A stretch of 64,000 nt of DNA from contig CP094243.1 in the NCBI GenBank assembly GCA_022749655.1, positions 1 through 64,000 of the forward strand, written 5' to 3'. A program made the translations under genes and the position numbers. Positions 43,427 through 53,535 of the stretch are shown piece after piece (the first letter of the stretch is position 1; each line of letters starts with the position of its first letter). Source of the DNA: Xanthomonas phaseoli pv. phaseoli (GTDB lineage: Bacteria > Pseudomonadota > Gammaproteobacteria > Xanthomonadales > Xanthomonadaceae). The notes under the pieces were generated by a model that saw only the letters and a list, made by a program, of their open reading frames with translations, was not told where the DNA came from and did no database searches.

Positions 43427-44094
43427 TGGATTCCACTGCCCAGCGCATGCCACTGCCACTGCCTGATGGCCACGCCAAGGTCTTGCTGCATTCGTGCTGC
43501 GCGCCCTGCTCTGGCGAGGTCATGGAAGCGATGCTGGCCTCGGGCATCGACTACACCATCTTTTTCTACAACCCCAACATTCATCCGCGCAAGGAATACG
43601 AGTTGCGCAAGGACGAGAACGTGCGTTTTGCCGAACAGTTCGGCGTGCCCTTCATCGATGCCGACTACGATCGGGACAACTGGTTCGAGCGGGCACGCGG
43701 GATGGAAAACGCGCCTGAGCGCGGCGTGCGCTGCACCATGTGCTTCGACATGCGCTTTGAACGCACGGCGCTGTATGCCCACGAGCACGGCTTTCCGGTA
43801 ATCACCAGTTCGCTGGGCATCTCGCGCTGGAAAAACATGCAGCAGATTAACGACTGCGGCGTCCGCGCTGCGGCCAGGTATCCCGGCCTGATGTATTGGG
43901 AGTACAACTGGCGCAAGGGCGGCGGCGGCGCCTCGCGCATGATTCAGATCAGCAAGCGCGAACACTTTTATCAACAGGAATACTGCGGTTGCGTCTATTC
44001 CCTGCGCGACACCAATCGGCATCGTGTGGAGAGCGGCCGCAAGCGCATTCAACTCGGCGTGAAGTTCTACGGCGATGACGCGCCGGAAGACTGA
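43426..44094 (+). CDS. queH: Epoxyqueuosine reductase QueH
   Basis: The 222-residue protein of the DUF208 family carries the cysteine motifs [29 protein letters not shown] and [14 protein letters not shown]. QueH reduces epoxyqueuosine to queuosine in tRNA, the last step of queuosine synthesis. The start overlaps the LysR gene stop (TGATG), implying coupling, although the function is unrelated to methionine. Confidence 0.92.
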   Translation: MDSTAQRMPLPLPDGHAKVLLHSCCAPCSGEVMEAMLASGIDYTIFFYNPNIHPRKEYELRKDENVRFAEQFGVPFIDADYDRDNWFERARGMENAPERGVRCTMCFDMRFERTALYAHEHGFPVITSSLGISRWKNMQQINDCGVRAAARYPGLMYWEYNWRKGGGGASRMIQISKREHFYQQEYCGCVYSLRDTNRHRVESGRKRIQLGVKFYGDDAPED

Positions 44095-44151
44095 GCCTTT
44101 CGCCAGTGCCACGCAACCACACGTGGATTCCGCGCTGCTTCCCGCCGATCG

Positions 44152-45351
44152 GTGCGTGTGACGACGCCACCCAATCATCATGACAAGACCGCAAGACCCG
44201 TGATTTCTACCGACACGCCACACCTGGCGAGCACCGTTACCGACGCCTATTCGCTGGAGGTCAGCGTCAAGGACATCGGCGCGTTGACCAACGCAGCGCC
44301 GCGCATCGTGCCTGGCTGCGCCATGTTCATTCCCTACTTGCCAGGCCAGAACGAGGCTGCGCGGCTGGCCGCAGCACGGACGGTGCGCGGCCTGGGTTTC
44401 GAACCGGTACCGCATCTTTCCGCGCGTCGCATCGGCTCGCCTGAGGAACTGCAGGCATCCGTCGCGCGCCTGGTCGATGAGGCCGGCGTCACCCGCTGCC
44501 TGGTGATTGCGGGCGATCCCGCTACTGCGAAGGGCCCGTTTCCCGACAGCGTGTCGCTGATCGAGACCGGTGTGTTTGAACGCGCAGGCATCCGCAGCGT
44601 CGGCGTAGCGGGTCATCCGGAGGGACATCCGATCATGCGCACGACAGAACAATGGGACGTACTGGAACGCAAGTGTCGCAGCATCCAGGAGCGCGGCATG
44701 GCGCCCCTGATCGTGACGCAGTTCGGGTTCGATGCCGACCTCGTGGTGACATGGCTGGAAGCGCTGCGCGCGCGTGGCATGAGCCATCCGGTGCGGGTGG
44801 GCGTGCCTGGCCCGGCCAGCGTCGCTGTCCTCGCACGCTATGCGGCACGCTGCGGCGTCGGCGCCTGCGCGTCGGTGCTCTCGAACCATGGCATCTCCAT
44901 TGGCAAGTTGTTCGGGAACGCGGGGCCAGATCGCTTTGTCGATCGCCTCGTCAGCCGCCTGACGCAAGCGCATGGAGATGTCCGCCTGCACCTGTTTCCG
45001 TTCGGCGGCATCGCCCAGTCGGTGGAATGGGTTGCGCAATATCGCTCTCGCAATGCCTCGCAGCGTCTGGTTGGCTCGAGCCTGCGGATCAGGCGTAAAA
45101 CCAAATCTGTCTGTGTGTTCGTGAACGCGGGCTCGAGGCGGTCACACCGTTGCTGGTCGGGCCATGAGTCCGCCGCGAGGTCGGCCAGGATGAGATCAGC
45201 CGAATGCGCTGCATCCCCGGTTGGCCAATGCAATCTGGCCTCTACGGCGGCAGTGCGCGAGATTGAAGCAGAATTCTGTCTGCAAGCGCTGCGTGCTTTT
45301 GCCTGCACCAAGGCTGCACCCGCCATTCCGATCACCCTGTTTGCTCGTTGA
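44152..45351 (+). CDS. Methylenetetrahydrofolate reductase-like protein with unusual C-terminal tail
   Basis: Residues 30 to about 300 resemble the MTHFR family: YSLEVSVKDIGALTNAAPRI, RCLVIAGDPATAKGPF, GHPIMRTTEQWDVLERKCRS, IVTQFGFDADLV and HLFPFGGIAQSVEW. The following 100 residues are rich in arginine, serine and cysteine and do not look like the family, so the true C-terminus may lie near 45050 with a frame error. The GTG at 44152 is the start used; in-frame alternatives exist at 44158 and 44200. The gene may supply or use methyl groups near the methionine synthase module. Confidence 0.7.
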   Translation: MRVTTPPNHHDKTARPVISTDTPHLASTVTDAYSLEVSVKDIGALTNAAPRIVPGCAMFIPYLPGQNEAARLAAARTVRGLGFEPVPHLSARRIGSPEELQASVARLVDEAGVTRCLVIAGDPATAKGPFPDSVSLIETGVFERAGIRSVGVAGHPEGHPIMRTTEQWDVLERKCRSIQERGMAPLIVTQFGFDADLVVTWLEALRARGMSHPVRVGVPGPASVAVLARYAARCGVGACASVLSNHGISIGKLFGNAGPDRFVDRLVSRLTQAHGDVRLHLFPFGGIAQSVEWVAQYRSRNASQRLVGSSLRIRRKTKSVCVFVNAGSRRSHRCWSGHESAARSARMRSAECAASPVGQCNLASTAAVREIEAEFCLQALRAFACTKAAPAIPITLFAR

Positions 45352-45516
45352 TTCCTGGCCAGCTGCGCGCAGCGCCGCGAGTGTTGCAGCGCACAGCAGA
45401 CCTGTCACAAGAGCGCGGTATAACCATCGACGAATCGCGGCGAGGGGGCGCTGCATCCGATGTCGTTGCCATGCGCGATGGCATCGCTTCTGCAATGCTC
45501 ACGGAGAGATCTTGTC

Positions 45517-47474
45517 ATGCCGAAGCCGTCGCTATTGTCGCTGTTGTGCTCCCTCTCACTGCTCTGTGCGCCGCTTGCGGCGGCCGAGTTGCAGCCCAAA
45601 CAATTGGCTGGTCCACCGGAAGAGTTCGCGCAAATGCGTGCCCCAGATCCGGCCGAGTCGGCGATCTTGTCCAAGAGTGCATTGCTGCCGGTGGAACTGG
45701 CACCGGCCGGTCAATCCGCACGCTGGCAAGGCAACTTGCCCGTTGAAAACGGGCGCCTGCGCTTCATGGTGCTGTCAGGCGATCAGGTCTGGGATGCTGC
45801 GGTGGCTGCACCTGAGCTTGCCGGCGCGCGCACCGCCGCGGTGGCGACGCCGCTGCAAGCGCAGCGCACGCTGCTGGGCAGCGCCGAGCATGGCACCAGC
45901 GGCATGCGCTACGCTGTGGAGTCGGCGCGCAACGGCGCCTGGTCATTGACGCTGCAGTCGTCCTCGCCGGTGGCGCAGCGGGGCTACGTGCTGATGGAAG
46001 GCGATGCGCGCACGCAGCTTGCTTCGTACCTGCGCACGCGTCAGCAGCAGGTTGGCCGGTCGCTCACGCTCAATGCGCTGCTGGGCGGCAACGATGTACG
46101 CGGCGCCACGCTGCTGACGGCACAAGCCGGAACGATCGACCAGGCGAGCCTGCGTGTGATCGATCCGCAAGGCGGTGTGCGCAGCGTGCCGATGGCCGAC
46201 GACGGCAAGCACGACGATGGCGCCGCTGGCGATGGCGTGTACGGCGGCACGTTCCAACCGACCAGCGAGGGCACCTGGATTGCGCAGGTCATCGTGCATG
46301 GGCATGACCAGGCTGGCCAGCCGTTCGTGCGGACCAGCGAGCATGTGGTACCGGTGGTGGATACGTCGTTGCGTCTGCTCGGCAATGCACTGGGCGCACG
46401 CGCTGCAGAGGGCACGCGGCTGACGATTGCGCTGCCGGTCGCGGCGCGTGGCAACGTGCCGTCGCATTACCGCGTGTTCGGCCAGATATGGGGCACCGAT
46501 GCCAAGGGCAGGGATGTGCCAGTGGCGTGGATCGGCGGCATGCTGACGCCGCAGCAAGGCCAGTTGCCACTGAGTCTGGACGAACGCTGGATTGCGCGTG
46601 CCGGTGCGCGGGCACCGTTTACGCTGCGCAACCTACGCATCGAAGACCCGGACCATTACATTCCGCTGGTGCAGGCCGGCACGCTGCCGCTACAAGTACC
46701 TGCGTTGCGCCGTGCCAGTATCGCCCGCGCCAGCGCGGCGATCGACGAGAGCATGCGCATGGGCCCGCGCCCCACTGCGCTGGCTTCTGCGATGGCGACG
46801 GCACAGCCCCAGGCCGCCACGTCGCAACTGGTGCTGGTGCACGGCTATTGCTCCAACGGTGTGTGGCCGCAGGCGCAATTCACCAATGCATCGACGTTCC
46901 TGGATGCCAAGCAGAACCGCAGCAACGACCAGTTCGCGCAGCGCATCGCGCAGTTCGCCAGCCAATGGTCGTCGTTCTCCACGGTCGCGCACAGCCAGGG
47001 CGGCATGGCCGCGTTGCACCTGTATACCTACTACTGGAGCGGGCTGGATAACGCCAGCGGTGGGCGAGTGATGCAATCGGTGGGCACGCCGTATCAAGGC
47101 ACCAATCTGTCCGGCGTGCTGGCCGCGGTGGGTTCGTGGTTCGGCGTGGGCTGCGGCACCAATAGCGACATGACCTACGACGGCGCCAAGGCGTGGCTGG
47201 CCGGCATTCCGGCCGACGCGCGCGCCAAGGTCAACTACTACACCACCTCGTTCGCCAAGACCAACTGGTACACCAACGACTACTGCAACGCTGCCTCGGA
47301 TCTGGTCTTGAACGATCCGGAAGACGGCACGGTGGAGCAGGTCAATGCGCAGCTGCCGGGGGCGTGAATCGCGGCCACACCACCGGCCAATGCCACACCA
47401 CCGGCATGCGCGACCCGGCGCAGTATCTGGATGCCAACCGCAATGCAGTGATGAATGCGAATGCGGCCCGGTAA
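45517..47474 (+). CDS. Secreted lipase-like protein (alpha/beta-hydrolase with N-terminal beta domains), C-terminal frameshift
   Basis: A signal peptide (PSLLSLLCSLSLLCAPLAAA) is followed by about 370 residues with a beta-sandwich-type pattern, including DDGKHDDGAAGDGVYGGTF, typical of choice-of-anchor domains. A C-terminal alpha/beta-hydrolase carries LVLVHGYCSNG and the nucleophile elbow VAHSQGGMAALHLY. The frame ends early at PGA in a GGGGG run near 47357. One added G extends it to 652 residues with a final QYLDANRNAVMNANAAR. ATG 45517 follows GGAGAG. Proteins of this layout have been annotated as conditioned-medium factor; function here is unknown. Confidence 0.82.
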
Positions 47475-47535
47475 GACCGGTTGATCTGCGGTGCGATGGC
47501 CGGTGCGTGCGCCGGGCATCGCGTTGCATCCGGCG

Positions 47536-48996
47536 CTAGCGTTGCGGGGCCGGGGCTTGGGTTGATACCACGACCGATTGCGCATCGGCGCCACCGCCGA
47601 GCACCTTGTACAGGGTCACCCGATTGCTCGCCTCGGTCAGCCGCAGGCTGATCAGTGTCTGTTGTGCGCTGTAGAGCGTGCGCTGCGCATCCAGCGCCAC
47701 CAGGTAACTGTCCACGCCACTGCGATAGCGCGCATCCGACAGGCGGAAGCTGCGTTGTGCGGCGGCCACCATCGCCTGTTGCGCATGCATGCGTTCTTCG
47801 AGCTGGGTGCGTTCGGCGAGCGCATCGGCCACTTCACTGAAGGCGGTCTGGATCGCCAATTCGTACTGCGCAATGGTGATGTCCTTTTGCAAGGTGGCTA
47901 CATCCAGTTCGGCCTTCAACGCACCGGCGCGGAAGATCGGCAAGCTCACGCTGGGCGAGAACGACCACGTATGGTCGCCATCGAACAGGCTGGACAACGC
48001 ATCGCTGCCGCGCCCGGCATTGGCGGTCAACGAAATGGTGGGGAAGAAGGCCGCACGTGCCGCGCCGATATCTGCATTGGCGGCCTTGAGCGTGTGCTCG
48101 GCCGACAGCACGTCCGGGCGCTGCAACAACACCCGTGATTCCAGCTGGGCCGGCAACGGCGCCAGTGCCACGCCCGTCTCGATCGCATCGCTGGCAGGTA
48201 GCAATGCAGCCGGCACCGAGGTGCCCACTACCAGATTCAAGGCATTGCGCGACTGCGCCAGCTGGGTGGTGTAGTTGGCCACATCAGCGCGCGCGCTTTC
48301 CACGCTGGTCTGGATCTGCGCCAGATCCAGGCCGGACACGATGCCATTGTCGTGCTGCAGCTCGGTCAGATGCAGCGTCTGGCGCTGGCTGTCCAGGGTC
48401 TGTTGCGCGAGGGCCAGACGCTGTTGGTCGGCGGCAACGGTCAACCAGTCGTTGGCCACTTCAGCGACCAGACTCAGACGCGTGCTGCGCTGGGTTTGCT
48501 CACTGGCAAGATAGTTTTCCAGGGCCTGGTTCTTGAGGCTGCGGATGCGGCCGAACAGATCCAGCTCCCAGCTGCTGATGCCGACCTGACCGCTGGCGCT
48601 GCGGATGATCTGCGGCGCGCCGGTGAAACTGGTCGCTGCAGCGGCGCGCTGCGCGGTGTGCGAGACCGTGGCATCGACGGAAGGAAACAGGTCTGCACGT
48701 TGGATGCGGTACTGCGCGCGTGCCTGCTCGATATTGAGCACCGCCACGCGCAGGTCGCGGTTGTTGTCCAACGCCAGCGCGACCACCTGTTGCAGACGCG
48801 CATCGGTCACCACCTGTCGCCAATCCAGGGCGGCCACATTCGGCATGCCGGTGCCTGCGTTGCCGGTGCTGCCGGTGTCGCCGATCACGCTGGGCACCGG
48901 CGCATCCGGGCGCGCGTACTGCGGCGCCATGCTGACGCAACCACTCAAGGCGATGGCGCAGGCCACTGCCACACTTGCAACGCGGTAACGCATCAC
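47536..48996 (-). CDS. Outer-membrane efflux lipoprotein (OprM/NodT family)
   Basis: The 486-residue protein has a lipoprotein signal, VACAIALSGCVSM, with the lipobox cysteine at about residue 20. The long helical barrel family repeats follow (LVAEVANDWLTVAADQQRLA and ALAERTQLEERMHAQQAMV). It forms the outer-membrane channel of the tripartite pump. Its ATG overlaps the stop of the RND gene by four bases, so the two are translationally coupled. The frame is intact. Confidence 0.95.
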   Translation of the reverse strand: MMRYRVASVAVACAIALSGCVSMAPQYARPDAPVPSVIGDTGSTGNAGTGMPNVAALDWRQVVTDARLQQVVALALDNNRDLRVAVLNIEQARAQYRIQRADLFPSVDATVSHTAQRAAAATSFTGAPQIIRSASGQVGISSWELDLFGRIRSLKNQALENYLASEQTQRSTRLSLVAEVANDWLTVAADQQRLALAQQTLDSQRQTLHLTELQHDNGIVSGLDLAQIQTSVESARADVANYTTQLAQSRNALNLVVGTSVPAALLPASDAIETGVALAPLPAQLESRVLLQRPDVLSAEHTLKAANADIGAARAAFFPTISLTANAGRGSDALSSLFDGDHTWSFSPSVSLPIFRAGALKAELDVATLQKDITIAQYELAIQTAFSEVADALAERTQLEERMHAQQAMVAAAQRSFRLSDARYRSGVDSYLVALDAQRTLYSAQQTLISLRLTEASNRVTLYKVLGGGADAQSVVVSTQAPAPQR

Positions 48997-51900
48997 GGGG
49001 CCACCTCTAACGTCTCGGCGGCTGTCGCGCGATCAGACGCCCTACCAGGAAACACACTGCGCACCACCACGTAGAACAACGGCACGAAGAAGATGCCCAG
49101 CAGCGTCGAGACCAGCGTGCCGCCGAACACACCGGTGCCCAGCGAATGGCGTCCGCCGGAACCGGCGCCGCTGCTGACCACCATCGGCAGCACGCCGAGC
49201 AGGAACGCCAGCGAGGTCATCACGATCGGGCGCAAGCGCATGCGCGCGGCATGCAGGGTCGCTTCGATCAGCGGCTGGCCTTTCTCTTCCAGTTCCTTGG
49301 CGAACTCCACGATCAGGATGCCGTTCTTGGCCGCCAGGCCCATCGTCGCCAGCAGGCCGACCTGGAAATAGATGTCGTTGGAGAGCCCGCGCAGCCACGT
49401 TGCCAGCAGTGCGCCGACGATGCCCACCGGCACCGCCAGCATCACCGAGATCGGGATCGACCAGCTTTCGTAGAGAGCGGCCAGGCACAGGAACACGAAC
49501 ACCAGCGACACTGCGTACAGCATCCAGGTCTGCGCGCCGGCGGCCTGCTCCTGGTAGGACATGCCCGACCAGGCGTAACCCACGTCCTTGCCGATCTTGC
49601 CCACCAAGCCGGCGACGCCGTTCATCGCTTCGCCGGAACTGATGCCACTGGCGGCGCTGCCGGTGATCTCCATCGACTCCACGCCATTGAAGCGGCTCAG
49701 CACCTGCGGCGCATACGCCCACGCGCTGCTGGAGAACGCCGAAAACGGCACCATCTCCGAACTGCTGTTGCGCACGTACCAGCGGCCGATGTCGGCAGGC
49801 AGCATGCGCGCGCTCGCCTCGCCCTGCACGTAGACGCGCTTGACCCGGTTGTTGTTGAGGAAATCGTTGACATAGCTGCCGCCCATCACCGTGGCCAGCG
49901 TGGCGTTGATGTCCGAAGCACTCAGACCCAGCGCGCCGGCCTTGGCGTCGTCGATCTGCACGCGGTAAGTGGGCGCATCTTCCAGCCCGTTGAAGCGCAC
50001 GGCAGTCAGGTCCTTGTCGGCGTTGGCCAGCTGCAGCAGGTGCTGGCGCGCGGTGACCAGCGCGTCGTGGCCCTTGCCGGCCACGTCCTGCAACTGCAAG
50101 GTGAAACCGGAACTGGTCCCCAGGCCGTTGATTGCCGGCGGCGACAGCGCGAATACCTGCGCATCCGGCAGCGTGCCCATCATCGCGCCGGTAATGCGGT
50201 TGGCGATCTCCTGCGCAGGCGCGTCGCGCTGCGCCCAATCCTTGAGCTTGATGAAACCCATGCCCGAGTTCTGGCTGCTGCCGGCAAGGCTGAAGCCGGA
50301 GATGGTCATCATCCCCGCCACTTCCGGTTGCTTGAGGATGAAGCTGGTGGCCTGATCGATCGACTGCTGCGTGCGCTGCTGGGTGGCGCCGGCCGGCGTG
50401 GTGAACATCACCATCAACATGCCCTGGTCTTCGTCGGGCAGGAACGAACTGGGCAGGCGCCAGAACAACACCGCCATCACCACCAGCAGCATCAGATAGA
50501 CCAGCCCGCCGAGTTTGCGATGGCCGATCAACTTGCCCACGCCGCGGCCATAACCATCGGCGCTGCGGTCGAAGCGGGCATTGAACCAAGCGAAGAAGCG
50601 CCCGAGCACGCCCTTGCGCGACACCTGTCCACCGTGCGCGACCGGCGTGAGCAGGCTGGCGCACAATGCCGGGCTCAGGGTCAACGCCACCAGCAGCGAC
50701 AACAGCATCGCTGCGGCGATGGTCACCGAGAACTGGCGGTAGATTTCGCCAGTGGCGCCGCCGAAAAACGCCATCGGCAGGAACACCGCGGTCAGCACCA
50801 GGGCGATGCCGACCAGTGCGCCGGAGATCTGCCCCATCGAGGTGTGGGTGGCCTGCCGCGGCGACATGCCGTCCTCGCTCATCAGGCGCTCGACGTTCTC
50901 CACCACCACGATGGCGTCATCGACCAGCAAACCGATCGCCAGCACCATCGCGAACATGGTCAGCGTGTTGATGGAATAGCCGAGCAACGCCAGCACGCCG
51001 AAGGTGCCCAGCAGCACCACCGGCACCGCGATCACCGGGACCAGGGTGGCGCGCCAGTTCTGCAGGAACAGGTACATCACCAACACCACCAGCACGATTG
51101 CCTCGAGCAGGGTCTTGACCACTTCCTCGATGGAAATGCGCACGAACGGCGTGGTGTCGTAGGCGATCTCGTACTTCAGCCCGGCGGGGAAATACGGCTT
51201 GAGTTGTTCCAGCTTGGCTTCCACCGCCTTGGCCGCATCCAGTGCGTTGGCGCCGGTCGCCAGTTCAAGGCCCATGCCCGAGGCCGACTTGCCGTTGTAC
51301 TTGGAACTGGAGGCATACGACTTGGACCCCAGCTCCACCCGCGCCACGTCGCGCAGATACACGGTGGCGCCGCCGGGCTGCGACTTCAGCACGATCGCCT
51401 CGAATTGCGCCGGGGTCTTGAGCTTGCTGCGCGAGGTGACCGTGGCGTTGAGCTGCTGGCCCTGCACCGCCGGCAACGCGCCCAACGCGCCGGAGGAGAC
51501 GTCGGCGTTCTGCGCCGCAATCGCGGTGCTCACGTCCGCGGGCATCAGCGCGTAGGTGCGCAGTTTCTCCGGATCCAGCCACACCCGCATCGAATACTCG
51601 GAGCCGAACACGTTGACTCCGCCGACACCGTTGATGCGGCTGATCGGATCCTGCAGCGTGGACACCATGTAGTCGCCGATGTCGGTGCTGTCCATGCTGC
51701 CGTCTTCGGAGGTGAAGGCCAGCACCATGAACATGCTGCTGCCCATGGACTTGGTGACGGTCACGCCATTGCTCTGCACCGCCTCCGGCAGCATCGCCTC
51801 GCCCTGCGACACCTTGTTCTGCACCTGCACCTGGGCGGTGTCCGGGTCGGTGCCGGAGTCGAAGGTCAGGGTGATGGAGGCGGTGCCGGCGGAACTGCTG

Positions 51901-52142
51901 CTGGAGGACATGTACAGCAGATGGTCCAACCCGGTCATCTGCTGCTCGAGGATCTGCGTGACCGAGTTCTGCACGGTCTGCGCCGAGGCGCCGGTGTAGG
52001 TGGCGCTGACATTGATCGTCGGCGGGGCGATGTTGGGATATTGCTCCAGCGGCAACGACAGGATCGAGAGCGCGCCGGCCAGGGTGATCACGATGGCGAT
52101 GACCCAGGCGAAGATGGGACGGTCGATGAAGAAACGGGCCAT
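48993..52142 (-). CDS. RND-family multidrug efflux transporter (AcrB/MexB type)
   Basis: The 1049-residue inner-membrane proton antiporter has the HAE1 pattern: MARFFIDRPIFAWVIAIVIT at the start, GLLVDDAIVVVENVERLMSE with the proton-relay aspartates near residue 405, GAATGEIYRQFSVTIAAAML-type helix 5-6, FLPDEDQGMLMVMF and GLAAKNGILIVEFAKELEE. It exports drugs or toxic compounds, possibly plant phenolics, using the proton gradient. It is 9 bp after the membrane fusion gene. The specific substrate cannot be read from sequence. Confidence 0.96.
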   Translation of the reverse strand: MARFFIDRPIFAWVIAIVITLAGALSILSLPLEQYPNIAPPTINVSATYTGASAQTVQNSVTQILEQQMTGLDHLLYMSSSSSSAGTASITLTFDSGTDPDTAQVQVQNKVSQGEAMLPEAVQSNGVTVTKSMGSSMFMVLAFTSEDGSMDSTDIGDYMVSTLQDPISRINGVGGVNVFGSEYSMRVWLDPEKLRTYALMPADVSTAIAAQNADVSSGALGALPAVQGQQLNATVTSRSKLKTPAQFEAIVLKSQPGGATVYLRDVARVELGSKSYASSSKYNGKSASGMGLELATGANALDAAKAVEAKLEQLKPYFPAGLKYEIAYDTTPFVRISIEEVVKTLLEAIVLVVLVMYLFLQNWRATLVPVIAVPVVLLGTFGVLALLGYSINTLTMFAMVLAIGLLVDDAIVVVENVERLMSEDGMSPRQATHTSMGQISGALVGIALVLTAVFLPMAFFGGATGEIYRQFSVTIAAAMLLSLLVALTLSPALCASLLTPVAHGGQVSRKGVLGRFFAWFNARFDRSADGYGRGVGKLIGHRKLGGLVYLMLLVVMAVLFWRLPSSFLPDEDQGMLMVMFTTPAGATQQRTQQSIDQATSFILKQPEVAGMMTISGFSLAGSSQNSGMGFIKLKDWAQRDAPAQEIANRITGAMMGTLPDAQVFALSPPAINGLGTSSGFTLQLQDVAGKGHDALVTARQHLLQLANADKDLTAVRFNGLEDAPTYRVQIDDAKAGALGLSASDINATLATVMGGSYVNDFLNNNRVKRVYVQGEASARMLPADIGRWYVRNSSSEMVPFSAFSSSAWAYAPQVLSRFNGVESMEITGSAASGISSGEAMNGVAGLVGKIGKDVGYAWSGMSYQEQAAGAQTWMLYAVSLVFVFLCLAALYESWSIPISVMLAVPVGIVGALLATWLRGLSNDIYFQVGLLATMGLAAKNGILIVEFAKELEEKGQPLIEATLHAARMRLRPIVMTSLAFLLGVLPMVVSSGAGSGGRHSLGTGVFGGTLVSTLLGIFFVPLFYVVVRSVFPGRASDRATAAETLEVAP

Positions 52143-52151
52143 GGCGGTTCC

Positions 52152-53375
52152 TCAGTCGGCCTTGGGCGCCGCCGCGGCGTCGCCTTGCGGGGATGGCGAG
52201 GCGTTGGCGGTCGTGCCGGCCGCAGCGGCCTGGCTCGCTTCCACGGCCTTGACCTCGGCGCCGACCGACACTTTCTGCAGGCCCTGCACGATGACCTTGT
52301 CGCCAGCCTTCAATCCCTGGCGCACCACCCACTTGTCGCCGATCGCATCGCCGGTGGTCAGCACCCGCTGCGCGACCTTGTGGTCGCTGCCGACCACCAT
52401 GGCCAACGCCTCGCCCTTGCTGTTGCGGCTGATCGCCTGCTGCGGCACCAGGATGGCCTGTTCGTCCACGGCCATCGACAGCTTCGCGGTGACATACATG
52501 CCCGGCAGCAGCACGCGCTCGGGATTGGGCACCACCGCGCGCAGCTTCACCGTGCCGGTGGCGGTATCCACCGCGGCATCCACCACCTCCAACGTGCCGG
52601 TGTGCGCATAGGTGCTGCCGTCCTCCAGTTGCAGCGTCACCTCGGCCTTGCCATCCACCGCCTTGAGCTGGCCGGCATCGAGCTGGCGGCGCAACTGCAG
52701 CAGCTGTGCGCTGGACTGGGTGAGGTCTACATAGATCGGGTCGAGCTGGTTGATGGTGGCCAGCACCTCGCTCTGGCCGGCGCTGACCAGCGCGCCCGGC
52801 GTGTAGCTGGAGGTGCCGATGCGGCCGGACACCGGCGCGGTGATGCGGGTGTAGTCGAGATTGATGCGCGCGGTCTGCAGCGACGCCTTGGCCGCGACCA
52901 CCGCCGCCTCGTTCGAGCGCAGCGTGGCCAACGCATCGTCGCCATCCTGCTTGCTGACCGCATCCAGCCCGACCAGGGTCTGGTAGCGCTGCGCCTTGGG
53001 CCTGGCCGACAACACCGCCGCCTCGGCCTGCGCCAGATCGCCCTTGGCGGTGTCGTATGCGGCCTGGTAGCTGGCCGGATCGATCTCGTACAGCACCTGC
53101 CCGGCCTGGACGTCCTGGCCTTCGGTGAACAGCCGCCTGCGCAGAATGCCGCCGACCTGCGGGCGCACGTCCGCGGTGACGTAGGCCACGGTGCGGCCGG
53201 ACAAGGTCTGGTCCACGGCCAGCCGCTGCACCTTCAGCGTCTGCACGCCGACCTGCGTCTGCGGCATCTGCGGCGGCTGCCTGGAGGAACACGCGGCCAT
53301 GAGCGTGGCCACGGCCGCAAGCAGCAGCCAGCGCAGGGACGCAGTGCGAAAACGATGGGCGGCGACGGGCAGCAT
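52152..53375 (-). CDS. RND membrane-fusion (adaptor) protein, AcrA-like
   Basis: The 407-residue lipoprotein begins LLAAVATLMAACSS with a lipobox cysteine, followed by the beta-barrel/lipoyl arrangement: YVTADVRPQVGGILRRRLF, a helical hairpin and ARINLDYTRITAPVSGRIG. The alanine-rich C-terminus is typical. It joins the RND pump to the outer-membrane channel. It is first in the operon and divergent from a two-component system, which may control it. Confidence 0.95.
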   Translation of the reverse strand: MLPVAAHRFRTASLRWLLLAAVATLMAACSSRQPPQMPQTQVGVQTLKVQRLAVDQTLSGRTVAYVTADVRPQVGGILRRRLFTEGQDVQAGQVLYEIDPASYQAAYDTAKGDLAQAEAAVLSARPKAQRYQTLVGLDAVSKQDGDDALATLRSNEAAVVAAKASLQTARINLDYTRITAPVSGRIGTSSYTPGALVSAGQSEVLATINQLDPIYVDLTQSSAQLLQLRRQLDAGQLKAVDGKAEVTLQLEDGSTYAHTGTLEVVDAAVDTATGTVKLRAVVPNPERVLLPGMYVTAKLSMAVDEQAILVPQQAISRNSKGEALAMVVGSDHKVAQRVLTTGDAIGDKWVVRQGLKAGDKVIVQGLQKVSVGAEVKAVEASQAAAAGTTANASPSPQGDAAAAPKAD

Positions 53376-53535
53376 GCGGCGAACTCACGGTTTATCCGAA
53401 GGTGGCCACGCTACGGCGCGAATGTGCAGCAAATTTGGAGATTGCCGGCAGCGGCGTCGATTCGCTTGATTTCCCCTGGCCCGACCCGGCTAATACGCAG
53501 CAGCTGCGGTTACCGCGCTTCGCATCACCTCTTCG

